From positions 1,550,001 through 1,614,000 of the forward strand of contig JAFKAC010000009.1 of the NCBI GenBank assembly GCA_025766275.1: DNA of 64,000 bases, given 5' to 3'. Of the stretch, positions 29,942 through 41,612 are shown one piece after another (positions within the stretch are counted from its first letter, which is position 1; each line of letters starts with the position of its first letter). Made by a program: the position numbers and the translations under genes. The notes beneath the pieces were generated by a model, which had not been told where the DNA came from, made no database searches, and saw nothing but the letters and a program-made list of their open reading frames with translations. The DNA comes from Lactarius indigo (taxonomy: Eukaryota > Basidiomycota > Agaricomycetes > Russulales > Russulaceae).

Positions 29942-30972
29942 TCATGCCACCGCGACAGCCGTAGCCGGTACAGGTGTGGTCGATTGTGATGGTGGCACGG
30001 CAGGGGTTTCTGCCAGCTTATTGAATATCTGTAAGCCGCATCAGCCACATTTTGATCGGCACTCTTCCACGATACGTACCTTTACAAAGACGGGTGCTGA
30101 CTGACCGCCACTGACCGCCCACTTGCCATCAATAATCGTGAATGGCACCCCGGTCACACCCTTCGCACGCGCTTCGGCTACCTGATTGTTGACCCTCTCG
30201 AGGCACTCGTCTGAATCCAGGAAGTTCAGTGCCTAAGTACACAGGGGGTTGAACTCAGTGATGTTCGATTCCTCCACACAGAAAATGAAATGGAGGTTCT
30301 TGGTAGGCACGCTTACCTCAACTTTTGGCATCACACCAGCTTGCTCCGCTAAATCTGCAAGAACCTGGGAGTCGTTGATGTCGAGGTCATCTTCACAATA
30401 CGCGCGGAAGATGAGGGTGATTAAAGTAGATTGCGCTGCGTGACCGCTGATGTCGTAGGCTTTCGTGACCAGCCGGTGAGCATTGAGCGTCGCACTAGTG
30501 GGACCGGCGAACGAACTAACGGAGGAAGGGTGTGAGTACATGCATGCGTTACGAGACTTGATGAGAAGCCTAGTCTTGGCAAGGGATGGGGAGTATGAAG
30601 GACGACGACGGCGACTCACAAGTTGATGCCCACGGCTTCGCCCCGTTCCGTCGCCATGAGTTTGCATGCTTCCCATCTTTCTCGACCAATCTTCTTTCCG
30701 ACGAACTCGTTCTTGCTCACAGGCTCGGCGGGAAGGTTGGGATGAAGTAAGAATGGTCGGTACTCGATTTCAAAGGCCACAGGAAGGTTCGCGCACTGCG
30801 CGATAGCGGTCTGGAGCTCTCGGTGACCGATGAAACACCACGGACAGCCCTAGAAGGGAAAGGGTGAGAGAAGCGTTTAGGCGCGAACTTAGGGAAGGGC
30901 AGTGGGGCGACAGGCGTTCAGCTGACTCACAAAATCCGAGATGACGATGAGTTTGACTAGACGCTTGGACAT
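29942..30972 (-). CDS. DsbA-family thioredoxin-fold oxidoreductase (FrnE/HCCA isomerase-like)
   Basis: The start at 30972 gives MSKRLVKLIVISDF. After an intron comes GCPWCFIGHRELQTAIAQ, with a CPWC redox motif as in DsbA/FrnE, then EYRPFLLHPNLPAEPVSKN and GRERWEACKLMATERGEAVG. The helical insertion has TSATLNAHRLVTKAYDISGH and FRAYCEDDLDINDSQVLADL (30330-30500). The fold closes with GVTGVPFTIIDGKWAVSGGQ, the cis-proline loop (TGVPF) of the thioredoxin fold, and ends in AVAVA at 29942-29944. At least four introns are present. Family members are cytosolic dithiol oxidoreductases or isomerases with GSH-type substrates. The active-site cysteines are intact. No targeting signal is visible. Confidence 0.92.
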
Positions 30973-33900
30973 TGAGGGTGATGTAGATACGAAGATGGGT
31001 GAGGGAAGGGAGGGAGAGTATGGAGGAGGGAGGAGAGGACAGAGTGTTTAAAGTAAACGGGGATGGGACGGGGAGAGGGGAGGAGGGGGAGGAGCTGAGT
31101 GAGAAAAGAGAAGGAAAAATGGAATATGTTTGAGTAGCATGTTAATAATACGGGGAGACAAAGTCACAGGAGGATCTGGGAATTACCAAACTGGATGAGC
31201 GGACGAGAAAAGATTACTGAGCACTTCTGTCACACGCCCCCTGCGATCGCTCCAATAGATCTCTCCTTCGGTCCCCTTTCTCCATTCGAACCACAGAGAT
31301 TAGGCAGCCAGCTGCATCGAATCTGAATCCCCCCCCCCGTATCAACACTTTAGCCAATGTACAGTGTCCCCTCCCTTGAATCGATCTTGTCGTCCAAGTG
31401 TCAAACCATCATTGTCAGCTCACCTTTCTTCAATAAGCAACCGGACCTGCTTACTCGATCACTTCCGTGTAATGTCTAGTCACGGAGTCCCGCCACGGAA
31501 AAAATTACCGTATCCATCGGAGGAAATAAATCCCCTCCAACTCAATGCCCGACCCCTCCACAACAACAACCGCGGTTGCTCCCATTGCCGTGGCCGTGCG
31601 CAGCCAGTCGGCTATACCCACGACCTTCTTCCGCATTACCTTCCCCTCTTTGTCTCCTACGCATCTCTTCTTAACCTCTACCGCCCCTTGACAATCAAAT
31701 TCCCACCCTATCACGCCAAGTACAATCCGACAGTCCGCCAATCTAGGTCCCAAACAGGTCTTACCGATCAGCCTAGTAGAGGCCTCGCCGCACATCCCTC
31801 AGAATGTAGTTCGCCCTACGACTCCCCACCCACCTACTTTCCATTGCCTGACAGTTAATGCGCCCCATGCCACCGGTCGGACTCAACTACCATTCCAGAG
31901 ACATACCCAAGGATTGCGACGGTTGGTGCAATCATTATGTGGGAAGTTCCTTTCTATTTTCAGAATAAACTTGCCTCGAAGCAAGGACTTGCCTGGTTCC
32001 ATTCTGTTGTCTTGAGTGACGCCCGGAGGGGGGAAGGTGGGGCTGCATCATATATCCCTAAGCGGATCTGCCCTCACTTACTTTCTCCCACACACAAGTT
32101 TTTGACGCGCTGATCCTCTCCGAGGTTAAGTGTGATTGTGGTATCTCCTTGTACCTGCAGCACGAGCTGGCATTCCTCCTAGGGCCTCCTTGCTGTGTTG
32201 TCCCACTCTTTCGCCCCATCAATATTCACCAGACATCCGCCGGGGTATATAATCGAATATCTTCATTTTCGGTGAATCCCTTACCTTGCCAGACGGCAAG
32301 TCTTACTCATCCGTACCCACTTGTGGCACTCTCGTCCTCGGAGATCGTGAACAAGGGCAGTTAGGCCAAACGTCATTGAAACAACACAAACTACTTTCGC
32401 ACTCCACGCATGGGCTGCAATCGATGTACAGCATACAGTAGTTGGTAGGCTTGTCCACTTATTCTACCCTGTCAACTACAGTATTTGTGCCAGCTCCTGG
32501 CATACTAACACCATTTTGAGTTGGCGTGCCTTGATTTTGTTGACCGGCCCGGTCAGGTATGCCACGGGTTTGATAACGGCTCGCATCTTCGAGTGGCATA
32601 TATCGGACGAACGAAAAGAAAGCGAACAACAGAGCGGACGTGCAAGCCTCGCCAAGGTTGAGAAGGGCCACAAGCCGCAGCGAAGATGAGCGGGGCCTCA
32701 GTCAGGGAGGATATTTGACCAGAGCAACTGAAACAGAGTCTGAGTGATGTCGTTCTCAATGTCCGGAGACCTGGGATCCAGCCGCGCAGCGGCAAATTCC
32801 CCCAGAACTCGGAAGGGAGCCTTCTGGCGTCAACTGGAAAGGATTTGGTCTGGCCTTTCTCGACCGCTACCCTTTGACCAAACCAAGGTCTGCGCTAAGC
32901 ACGCACCCGCCTTTTCTTGCAGACGAAGAGGTCCAGCCATCGGAGTATGAATCTCCGACGAGGCGCAAATGGTCGAGTTCGCCAGTGCGCAGTCAAACGA
33001 GTGGGGTGAATCTCATGCTACCAGCTGCGGATTGGTCGGATCGGAAAAATGACGAATTACTGACACGATCCAGGCTAACTCAAGAAGTTGAGGGCTTGGA
33101 GGCGTGTCAGTTGTGGTGGTACATGTTTCCATATATCAAGAATACATCAGGGCTGCGTACTACCCTCTTCCTTGAGGGATCGATTTAGAGGCGGTGCTGG
33201 GAACCAAATTAGGCGTTGCGCTCTTGACTGTTGGCCATTGCGATCTAGTCATTGGCGTGCTCCACCCCGTTAAGCACATCCGCGCGGGTACGGTGAACGG
33301 TGACACAGCCATACACTTCTGGTTCGGGTCGTTCGGCGATCCACCAACACTTATCAGTCACTGTTTCCCATGTGACCATTAGTAGGCAGCTAATTGTAGA
33401 TTCACACACACCAACTCATTGTGGGGCTATAGGGCCTCATCCAACTGGAGCAAGACAGGTGGTTGTGAACCCTATCATACCCTGTGCTGACGATCAACAC
33501 GTCAAGCAAGATATTCCTAGGAGATAAGTGCCCATGTGGGCGGTCGCCGTTTGGAGCCTGCCATGGTGCGTGAGTAATTTGCCTCGGCGAGGAGCTTCGG
33601 GCTCAGTAAGCCCCAACACCACAACACATCGCGCTTTCCTCGCGGCGTGGTGATAAATGAACCTTTCACCTACCCCTACAGGACCACAACACTCGATCTG
33701 ACGAATTGGAAGATGCGCACAATCGAGCACAGCGGACGCAAGGCCAACTAATTCTGGTTTATGACAAATTTCGGTAAAGTGATGGTGCCTCCAGTTTCGA
33801 TCGCGGCTACTGGTAGTAAAGTAATCCGCGTGCGCGCCACCACATTGCGTAGAATTTACGTGGCACATGGCATAGCGACAAGCGATAAATCCATCTAGTC

Positions 33901-34799
33901 TTGAATCATGGCAGGAGGTTCGAGCTTGGTACTTCTAGCTCGTGTCGGGTGGGTGGCCGATCGTGAAGGCCGAACAGCTCGGATGGAGCACAACGAGGTC
34001 GTAGTGGTGGGTGTTGTATGTAAAACAGATGGGGGTACTGTATCTGAAATGGCTGATCACTCTGGAGCGTCCGCCTTACCGCCTACCTAACACAATGATC
34101 GGTGTTTTGGGTCAGGAGCGCTCCAGAGTGCCTCATGGCTATGGTTAGCGGGCACGCTTTTACCCTTACGCATCAACGGAATTTGGACGGCTCATAAGAC
34201 CGGAAGTTCCATGCAATTCCGCGGGATGCTGAATTCAGGAAATGACTTTGAGGACAGTGACACCGCACAGAATGACTGAGCGGCTTCTCCCAGAACATCT
34301 GGATAGGGCACCACCACCGGAACTCCACAACTCACAGAAAGCAGGTGGCAGAAGATCGGCATGTATACCAGATGTGTTGCACGGGAGGAACATCTCAGAG
34401 TCAGGAAGGCATGCATAGCCAACCCTAGGCTGCAAGACACTACTACTCAAAGATTTGAATTGAGATAAGCAAGTGTGATACGGCGTTGTGACAAAGGCCG
34501 AGGACGATCAACTGCGCATTGGCAGACGAGGATCACAAGATAGGAGAACCAGAAGATTATCTGTGTGGCACCAGTAAGAATGAGGGATGCTGCTTGCTAC
34601 ATCGACTTGTTAGATCACCATACGACGGACTAACACGAGACAGCATGCCCGACATCGCAAGGGGTGTGAAACGACGGAATGACAGGAGTGTGGGATGTTG
34701 GGCGCATCGACATGTGTCAAGGGCGTGGGACAAATAAACTGAATTGGGCTAGTTGACCATATGCGAGAGTTGCTAGTTACGGCTGTACTCGGTTCTTAG
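30973..34799. other. Gene-poor 3.8-kb region
   Basis: The first 130 bp are purine-rich on the plus strand, i.e. a pyrimidine-rich promoter stretch for the DsbA-like gene. The rest has no gene I can support. The 31364-31858 plus frame (164 residues, Pro/Ser/Leu-rich) has no recognisable motif. A possible transposase remnant lies at 33494-33868 and is listed separately. Confidence 0.5.
33494..33868 (-). pseudogene. Possible PIF/Harbinger-like transposase fragment
   Basis: The frame contains LASAVLDCAHLPI, followed about 15 residues later by GERFIYHHAARKARCVVV. This spacing resembles the GxxDGTHIPI ... ERFxNRKGxxSxNVQ block of Harbinger-type DDE nucleases. No second DDE block or terminal repeats were found, so this would be a worn fragment. 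It could be chance. Confidence 0.3.
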
Positions 34800-34891
34800 C
34801 TTCATCCTCGTCCATCGGCGTCTCCTCTTCTTCTCTCTTTCCCCACCTTAAACCCATCCCTTTTCCCCTTCCCCTCCCTTCCCACTTCGTG
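34800..34891 (+). promoter_or_regulatory. Pyrimidine-rich leader before the casein kinase start
   Basis: A near-continuous C/T tract runs up to the ATG at 34892. Such CT-rich leaders are typical just upstream of well-expressed basidiomycete genes and often mark the transcription start zone. A precise start site cannot be read. Confidence 0.5.
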
Positions 34892-37131
34892 ATGACAACT
34901 CCACATGTCATAGCCTCTTCCTCAACTCATACTTCTCAACCCGCAACCACCACTGGCGTTGTCGGTAACCACTTCCGTGTTGGGAAGAAGATCGGGGAGG
35001 GCTCGTTCGGGGTCGTTTTTGAAGGTTTGCATTTTTCTTCCCCTTCCCCAGATCCCTTTCCTTACCCTCCACCCTCAGGCTCCAATCTTCTCACCAACCA
35101 TCCCGTGGCCATCAAGTTTGTATGTTACCCTTACCCTGAGGATAAACCCTCTCTAAGTTCTGAGCGTCAATCAGGAACCCCGCAAGTCAGACGCACCTCA
35201 ACTGCGCGATGAGTACCGTTCATACCGCACCCTAAATGGCACCCGTATGCTCTTCCCCCTTCCCCTGGGGCATCTTGCTGATCGCGTCACTTGATGTCGC
35301 TTTTTTTTTTTTTTTTTCTCGCTTGGTCTACAGTCGGTGTTCCCCAAGTACATCACTTCGGCCAGGAGGGATTGCACAACGTCCTCGCAATCGATCTCCT
35401 GGGCCCCAATCTCGAGGACTTATTCGACATGTGTGGTCGGAAGTTTTCTATCAAGACAGTGTGCATGGCGGCGAAACAAATGGTGAGTTGTCACCTCCAA
35501 TGGCCGATCCGCACGATCGTCGCTCTCTCGGCCATCATTCTGAGTTATTCGCTCCCGTGTCAGGTTACCCGAATTCAATCTGTCCATGACAAGTCCCTCA
35601 TTTATCGCGACATCAAGCCAGACAACTTCCTAATAGGGGTACCTGGAACGAAGAATGCCAATGTTATTCATTTAATCGGTTGGTTTTTCTCAAAATCTCT
35701 TCTCTTTTGTATGCAGTTGGTTGGGCGCACACCTTTTTCTGTCCTTACTCAGCCCACGTGGCTCCGTGGGTATGTTTGGTGGGCTGGCGGTCGTTTCTAC
35801 GCTACCGAGGATGGCGATGAAGTACCTTGAGGCTACGCGCGTGGCGATGTACCTTGTGCTCTCTTGGCAAGATACTGACGTAATGATTTCCCTTTGTGTA
35901 GACTTCGGCATGGCCAAGCACTATCGTGATCCCAAAACCAAGGTTCACATTCCGTATCGTGAACGAAAGTCTCTTTCTGGAACTGCCCGATACATGTCCA
36001 TCAATACGCACTTGGGTCGTGAGCAATCGCGACGAGATGATCTCGAATCTCTCGGCCACGTGTTCATGTATTTCCTTCGGGGTGGCCTTCCGTGGCAAGG
36101 ATTGCGCGCCGCAACGAATAAGCAAAAATACGAAAAGATCGGGGAAAAGAAACAAAGCACTGCGATTTCCGAACTTTGCGATGGATTCCCAGGTGAGGTA
36201 CCATTTTTACGCTCAAGACCCATTGACTGAGATAATCCCTTAGAGGAATTTGCGATTTATATGAACTATGTTCGGAAACTCGGCTTCGAAGAGAATCCGG
36301 ACTATGACTTTCTCCGGGAACTCTTCTCTAAGGTGCTCAAGACCACCGGTGATCAGGACGATGGCGTCTATGACTGGATGTTGTTGAATAATGGCAAGGG
36401 TTGGGAAGCAGGTCATGTATGCTTCGTACTTTCCTTCTATTGGCGGCAAATCCATTCATTGCAACCTTTAGACGCCTTCGCAAATCCTCGCGCAAGCTCA
36501 TGCAAATGCTAGTAGCCCACAAACCCCACAACGCGAACCGCGCGAGCACAGATCGCGCGACCACCGGCGAGGTTCGCGACAGGCTTTGCAAGAAGGAAAC
36601 CCACTTGTCTCCCCCAACCCAGCTCATCTTAAGATCTCTGCTCGTAGACCTGCAGCTGGTGAAGCATCGCGTGGAACAACTCGCGACACCAGTGGGCTGG
36701 CTGTCGCGCCTTCAAGTCGGCGGGCAAGCCAACAGCAGCTCTCGACTGCCGAGATACGCCCACGCGAGCCATCTACCGGAGTGTCCGGCGTACATCCCTA
36801 CGCCGTTGCGCCTTCTACAAGCGCGTTCCGCGGGAGTCCGTACGGCAATGGCATTACGGGAGTGTCTGGCCTCCGCCCTGAGAGCGGGGTTGTTGCGGCT
36901 GGTTCAACGGGTGCACTCAATGGCACCGCGAATGGAGCGACGAACTCCGATTCGTTTATGTACGGTAGCACAGCCAAACGGGCTGAAGAGGCGGCGGCAG
37001 CCGCTGCACGCGAGGGCCGTGCTAACAGCATGGCGGTGTATGACCGTGGGCAGCTGTCGCGCGGCGGTGTTGATCAGGACGATGAGCATGGTCGCCGCCG
37101 TGGCCTATTCACTTTCTTGTGCTGCCGCTGA
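34892..37131 (+). CDS. Casein kinase 1, membrane-anchored Yck type
   Basis: The kinase domain begins [20 protein letters not shown] (glycine loop), then VAIKF in the next exon. After that come [40 protein letters not shown] (35595-35650, catalytic loop), [20 protein letters not shown] (35900) and the CK1-specific [20 protein letters not shown], with [20 protein letters not shown]. An intron near 36416-36470 joins GWEAGH to [16 protein letters not shown]. The Ser/Thr/Ala-rich tail ends [12 protein letters not shown] at the stop 37129-37131. The terminal dicysteine is the palmitoylation signal of the yeast plasma-membrane kinases Yck1/Yck2, which act in nutrient sensing, endocytosis and septins. 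All catalytic residues are present. The ATG at 34892 is chosen because it directly follows the CT-rich leader. Confidence 0.94.
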
Positions 37132-38962
37132 CAAGCAACACTTTCCCTGCGTCAGTCCTGACGCGTTCATCGTGAGTATCTATGCAGTTGGGTCGTTGAT
37201 CAAGGTACTAATTATGACGTTTAGCCTTCGCACCCTTCGACCGCTCACGATTCGCTACGACGTTCCTGCAACACTCTTTCATCCATCTCACGCCCATCCT
37301 CGCATTTCCATGAAGACACGCACTCCCAACGCTCCAGGTTCTGTTTTATAGTGTTCTCGGGCCAACAGTCGAATACCTATCATCATTTTATTATCTGGTC
37401 GCTATCGCACTATCTCTTCCCACCTGGACATTTTCTAGCGGTCCAGTTTACCCTTTTCATCATGTATTTTTTAGACTTGAAGTCGGTCTGGTCGGCGTGC
37501 CGGCTGGCTGCCGCGCCGATGCCAGTCACTCTTTCCATCCCAACCTGAGGCCCATTCCTCCTAGTCTTGTCGTAAATATACCTCATAATCATATAGCTAC
37601 CGGCTGGTACGCTTTCCGTCCACATGGTAAGGGTTGTGAAAAATGTGCCGAGTTTGGACTGCATCATGGGCACAGGAGACGACTCCTGCCTCTCGGGCCT
37701 CGGCCGTTCTATCGCTTAGGTGTTTGTCACTTGAGAATGCGGGAAATGCGCCACCTCGTTTTCCTTGGTCACAAAACAGGCCTGGTTCGCCGCCACCAAC
37801 TCAAGCTGGACCTTACCTAGACACCTGGACCGACCGCTGAGCGCCATGGCTAGATCAGCGCTGGCTGACTGCTGAGCGCTGAGAGTTGACAATTTTACAT
37901 CATTATTCGCGACCCCCATTTACACCCTTCTCCGTGGGATCAGCCAAATTACGGAGGGTTACAAACGTTGCTCGGAAGGGCGCCTTCATCTCACCTGTAC
38001 AGTAAGTTACGTTGGCCTTGACGAAGGTCACTCGGACCGGTGATTGAAATCCACGATTAATAATAAGCTTTTGAAATTCGAACACGGGTGCAAACCGCCC
38101 CGAAATATTCTTTTATTCATTCCATTCCAGGTGTTCATATCGTTTGTTGCGCCTCGCACATGATCAGGGTAGAAAATGTGAGCCGTACCACTTTCAGTTT
38201 TTTTTTTTCGGATCGTGACCCTGTATGTTGCGGGCGCGGGTTTTTTTTTTTTTTGCTTTTATTGGCCGAGTGATGGGTGGCGTGCACGCGGTGGGTGTCC
38301 CGGCGAGCTTGAGCCGGGTTTGCTACGTGTAGTTGGAACACGACGGGGCGACGGGAAGTTCTGGAATGGCTCGAGCTTGAGTTAAAACTGCGGGAGCTGT
38401 GGAGTGCGTTGGGCACTGGGCGCTGAATGTATGAGTAAGTGAAACGGGTTTGGTGCTGGGAAACTTCGCGACGCAAGGCCACATCTCGTAGCGAGGCCTG
38501 CGCAGCGCCGGGGATAACATGCCTGAGAAGGTCTGGAACGAGAACAGAGCCGATCAAAGTCCGAGGCCGCTTCTCTTGCTCACCACACCATTGATAACAT
38601 CTTTTTTCATTTTCACGACGCGATTGTACTAGTCCATTGCGGCACTCCGAGGTGTGCTGGCAGAGCCCAGAACACTCTGCGAGGTCCTCCGTGTCCTTCA
38701 CCGACTCGTCGAGGCGGTTATACAGTGACGGCAAGGTACGGTATTTCATATTTCCCCATGGGGAGCGGTTCCAGGGTCGACATAAGGTGATAACGTTTTT
38801 GCAGACGGCGACGTCCTCTGTACAGGAGACGCCAACAAATTGCCACGCATCATTATGATCAGATTTGGAATGTTTGGAGGGACGACGAACGAAGAAACAC
38901 GCATGCAAAGAGGACAACTCGATAAAATAAGAAAACTACTGTCACACCCGAGAAACCCCATT
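37132..38962. other. Spacer with possible small unrecognised minus-strand gene
   Basis: No named gene. The minus frame 38135-38917 (260 residues) contains a charged, helix-prone segment YNRLDESVKDTEDLAECSGL near 38700 that looks coding, but the flanking sequence does not resolve into a clean model. Its downstream half is low-complexity (Ser, Arg, Lys) and passes through two poly-T runs (38199-38209 and 38242-38255). Confidence 0.35.
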
Positions 38963-39539
38963 TCAACGTTCATCACTTGTACACTCCCACGTGTATCTAC
39001 TGCCAAATCCTGCCCAACTCCTTTCTAAGAGTCGTCTACGCAAAGAAGCCGTTGCTGACGTTGCACCCTCAGTAGACTCGGTCGTTGCCTCTTCAACTAT
39101 CAAATGGGGCCCGCCCTCTCCTCTCCTCTCCTGTGGAGAAGAGGCACATGGCCAGGCATGTGCTTATGCCTGCTGTAGAGCGCGTAAGGATCACCGCAGA
39201 GCTGGTCAAGCCGGCACTTACGTTCTCATGGGCGGACACTTGCCCGCTGCCTGGCGCAGGGTGGAACGGTGCCGCGTTAGGATATGCGCCGATGGGCACG
39301 CCGTACTTCAAGTCGGCTGTATTCGGCTCCGAGACGACGTGGAGCGTGCGCGCGGTGTGCTCGTGCTCGTGTTCGTGCGTGGCCCCGACGGAGTTGTGGG
39401 TGGCTGACGATGGGGACTTGGTGGTCGTGAGCGAGGGCTGCTGCTGGAGGGCAGCGAAGGGTGAGTAGAAGGTGCGGCGGAGGGGTTGGGAGAGTGTGCG
39501 GAGGTGTTTGGTGGCGGTAGCGGCACGGAGTGCGGACAT
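38963..39539 (-). CDS. Small protein with likely mitochondrial presequence, function unknown
   Basis: The start at 39539 gives MSALRAATATKHLRTLSQPL followed by RRTFYSPF: basic, no acidic residues, rich in Ala/Ser/Leu, i.e. a mitochondrial matrix presequence with an RxF/Y cleavage-like site. Then come a His/Glu run (HEHEHEH), TLHVVSEPNTADLKYGVPIG and AYPNAAPFHPAP. One intron follows AHEN (about 39118-39220). Exon 2 reads ERRGEGGPHLIVEEATTEST and ends RYTWECTSDER at the stop 38963-38965. About 155 residues. I do not recognise a characterised family. The targeting call rests only on composition. Confidence 0.6.
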
Positions 39540-40045
39540 GGGTGGAATTAGACAGGGGTAGGTGAATACTGGAGGTTGGGTTGTCTGAGGTTTATATAAA
39601 TGTACTAGGGAACCATCGCCGCAAGGGAGGGAAGGCCATTTGCGTGAGAGACTTGGGGGTCAGAGTAAAGTCGGAGGTTCCGATTGGTTACCACATCGCT
39701 TGTTGGGGAATGGCGCAAAGTTGGTCCTTTGCTTGAATTGGTTCCATTTATTCTCGTGCCATTTTAATAATACCGTCACCTGATGACCCCCCCACGTCAT
39801 GGCAAATCAACGATCGTCTCGACGATGATGATGACATGACACTGGCCACATAAGAATCATCTACGTTTCGGCCACACTCTCATCGTCCTGTCCTGGCTTG
39901 GCCTGTGGGAATTCCATACCATGGCGTAATCCTTGCTGTACCACTGTACATCGCCGCCGGGGCTTTCCCAAAGAGCTGTTAACCCGATGCTTACCAACTG
40001 ACGCCACTCTTTCCGATAACTGGCGTAACTTGCCCTCTCCGTATT
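39540..40045. other. Intergenic
   Basis: This 500-bp upstream region belongs to the small mitochondrial-type gene. It has a TATA-like TATATAAATG at 39593-39602, about 55 bp before that ATG on the plus strand but in the wrong orientation, so I assign it no role. Nothing else stands out. Confidence 0.4.
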
Positions 40046-40337
40046 TACAGCTGGTTCCATAACGATTGTCCCCTGGTGACCAAATTTTGGACATAGGCGA
40101 GGTTTGAATTGGTAACTCCGCCACCGAGATGGCACAGCTCTCGAGCAGAGCAATACAGATAACCATTCCATAACCCCAGTTGTTACAAGATAACTATTCT
40201 ATAACCTTAGTTCTGTGAGATAACCCTATTTCCTGAGAATTTCTCCCTCGACTTAATTATGAATCCCGCTCTCGAGTTTTGGATGGCCGACTATGTTCTC
40301 AAAATGGCAGGGGACAATCGTTATGGAACCAGCTGTA
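40046..40337. repeat. Fold-back element with perfect 30-bp inverted arms
   Basis: 40046-40075 and 40308-40337 are perfect reverse complements over 30 bp (core GGGGACAATCGTTATGGAAC). The arms extend inward with mismatches to about 40098 and 40284, giving roughly 53-bp arms around a 185-bp loop. No coding capacity. This is the shape of a MITE or fold-back element, or of an inverted duplication. Confidence 0.85.
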
Positions 40338-40860
40338 GCGCACAACTTACATCTCTTCGGACGTCGCCAACCAAGCAATGGGCCTCAACTGCCGCCGGTA
40401 AGACATGACGTCATCTTCTTTCGTGCCACCAGCATCGTCTGCCAGCGACCGGCGTCGATCTGCACCTCATGGAGCGAACGGTCACCGGTCTACGTCGATC
40501 CATACTCCTCATGTGTGAATACCGTGCGCAGGCAGAGTGCCGTGCTAAACTGGGGATGGGCGACGTGCCAGGGCCAGGCGTAATACGCCGCTATCGCTGC
40601 ATTCAAAGGTGGCGAGCATTATTCACGCGCTGTGCTACTAAGTGGGCTGTATAACCTGATAGGTTGTGTAGCCGTCGCCGGTTGTCCGCCCTGTGCTTGT
40701 GTGCATGAGGAAAAGCTGACCTTTGATGCTTCGCGTAGGGTATGTTGGTCGGGTGAGAGGCAGATGACAACGACTCCCATAAAACAAGTGAAGTAGATGC
40801 GCTTGTCCAATCACACAGGCGACCACACGACGAGGAAACGACAAAATAGCCGCAGTTCAA
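40165..40860 (+). repeat. Segmental duplication, copy A1
   Basis: It shares diverged blocks, in the same order and orientation, with 43556-44510. Block 1 contains AGATAACTATTC, CTGAGAATTTCTCCCTC versus CGAGAATTTCCCACTC, AATTATGAA(T/C)CCCGCTCT, and TTTTGGATGGCCG versus TTTGGATGTCCG. Block 2 contains GACGTGCCAGGGCCAG versus GACGTACCTGGGCCAG, and GCATGAGGAAAAGCTG versus GCGTGAGGAAAAGCTG. Its first part overlaps the fold-back element. No intact gene is visible. Confidence 0.65.
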
Positions 40861-41272
40861 AGAGTGGGTGTATTAGTACCTACACGAACTGGCACAGAAA
40901 TGCGTGGGCCGCGAGGTAAAAGCATCCCGAATACGACATAAATCCAAGGAACTCGAAACATCCCAATGGTCCTACCAAATGCACAATGTTTTTCACGCAA
41001 TTTCCGCATACATATGGAAGGTGCGGTAAGATCAAGTTACTGTGATGTACTGTATTCGAATACTGGTACAGTACTGATGCTCGCTTGACCACTCCCTCTT
41101 AGTTGTGACCGAGATGTGAGACATCGACCTAAGCATACGGGTGGCATCGCGTTGGGCTTTGGATATCCCGTCTGATTCTTGGGGGTGATTGCGGGGAGTT
41201 AGACAATAAATGCGCTGATGCCGCGTTTTTTCAGCGCAGCCTTTGGTGGACGTGTGAAGTCCTGGCTGCAGT

Positions 41273-41280
41273 TATAAAAG
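41273..41280 (+). promoter_or_regulatory. TATA box of peptide gene copy 1
   Basis: TATAAAAG lies 49 bp before the ATG of the disrupted peptide gene and is conserved in the second copy at 51107-51114. Confidence 0.7.
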
Positions 41281-41328
41281 CAAAATTCTCTGCTCTTTGC
41301 AACTTATTAGAACAATCACCGGCGACAG

Positions 41329-41515
41329 ATGCACACTTCCGCTACACCGCTTATAATTTCGTTCATCATCATTCTGTGTACAGCGATTCCCATCACCAAA
41401 GAGCTTCAAGTCAAAGGTTTGCATCTGTTAGCTTTACACTTCTCGTCTCGAACTAGCCTTGTGTCTTGGAGCTGCTGTCAACCAGCCACGCATCAGCAAA
41501 ACAAAATTTGACTAG
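41329..41515 (+). pseudogene. Small secreted-peptide gene, copy 1, interrupted by MITE
   Basis: Exon 1 encodes MHTSATPLIISFIIILCTAI followed by PITKELQVK: a clean signal peptide and start of the mature part. A 55-bp intron (41417-41471) has the same length and position as in copy 2, but its acceptor reads TTGGAG instead of TTCTAG. Exon 2 begins AAVNQP and then runs into the terminal repeat of an inserted element, meeting a stop at 41513-41515. Sequence after the element aligns with the C-terminal codons of copy 2 (TGG.....TTTCTTC). The present product would lose the conserved W..FF end. The gene may still be transcribed, since promoter and TATA box are intact. Confidence 0.7.
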
Positions 41516-41612
41516 CCGTGACTAGGAGAACTAGCTCCTACCATATTTGGGTGTCACTAGTCACGGCTAGACCGGGCTAGTGCTCCTAGTCACGTTTTGT
41601 TTTCCTGATGCG
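41489..41612. mobile_element. 124-bp MITE-like insertion
   Basis: The terminal inverted repeats read CGCATCAG(C/G)AAAACAAAA at both ends (17 bp, one mismatch). Further paired subterminal blocks follow (GTGACTAGGAG and ACTAGC, each present in inverted form). The element has no coding capacity. It sits inside exon 2 of the copy 1 peptide gene, and copy 2 at 51164 shows the empty site. No convincing target-site duplication was seen, so the superfamily is open. Confidence 0.75.

Noticed and set aside
31364..31858. 164-residue plus frame
   Set aside because: No motif, no intron partners, composition follows the local CT-rich bias.
38135..38917. 260-residue minus-strand frame
   Set aside because: Only a short part looks coding, and the rest is low-complexity reading through poly-T tracts, so it is mentioned only as a possible small gene in the spacer entry.
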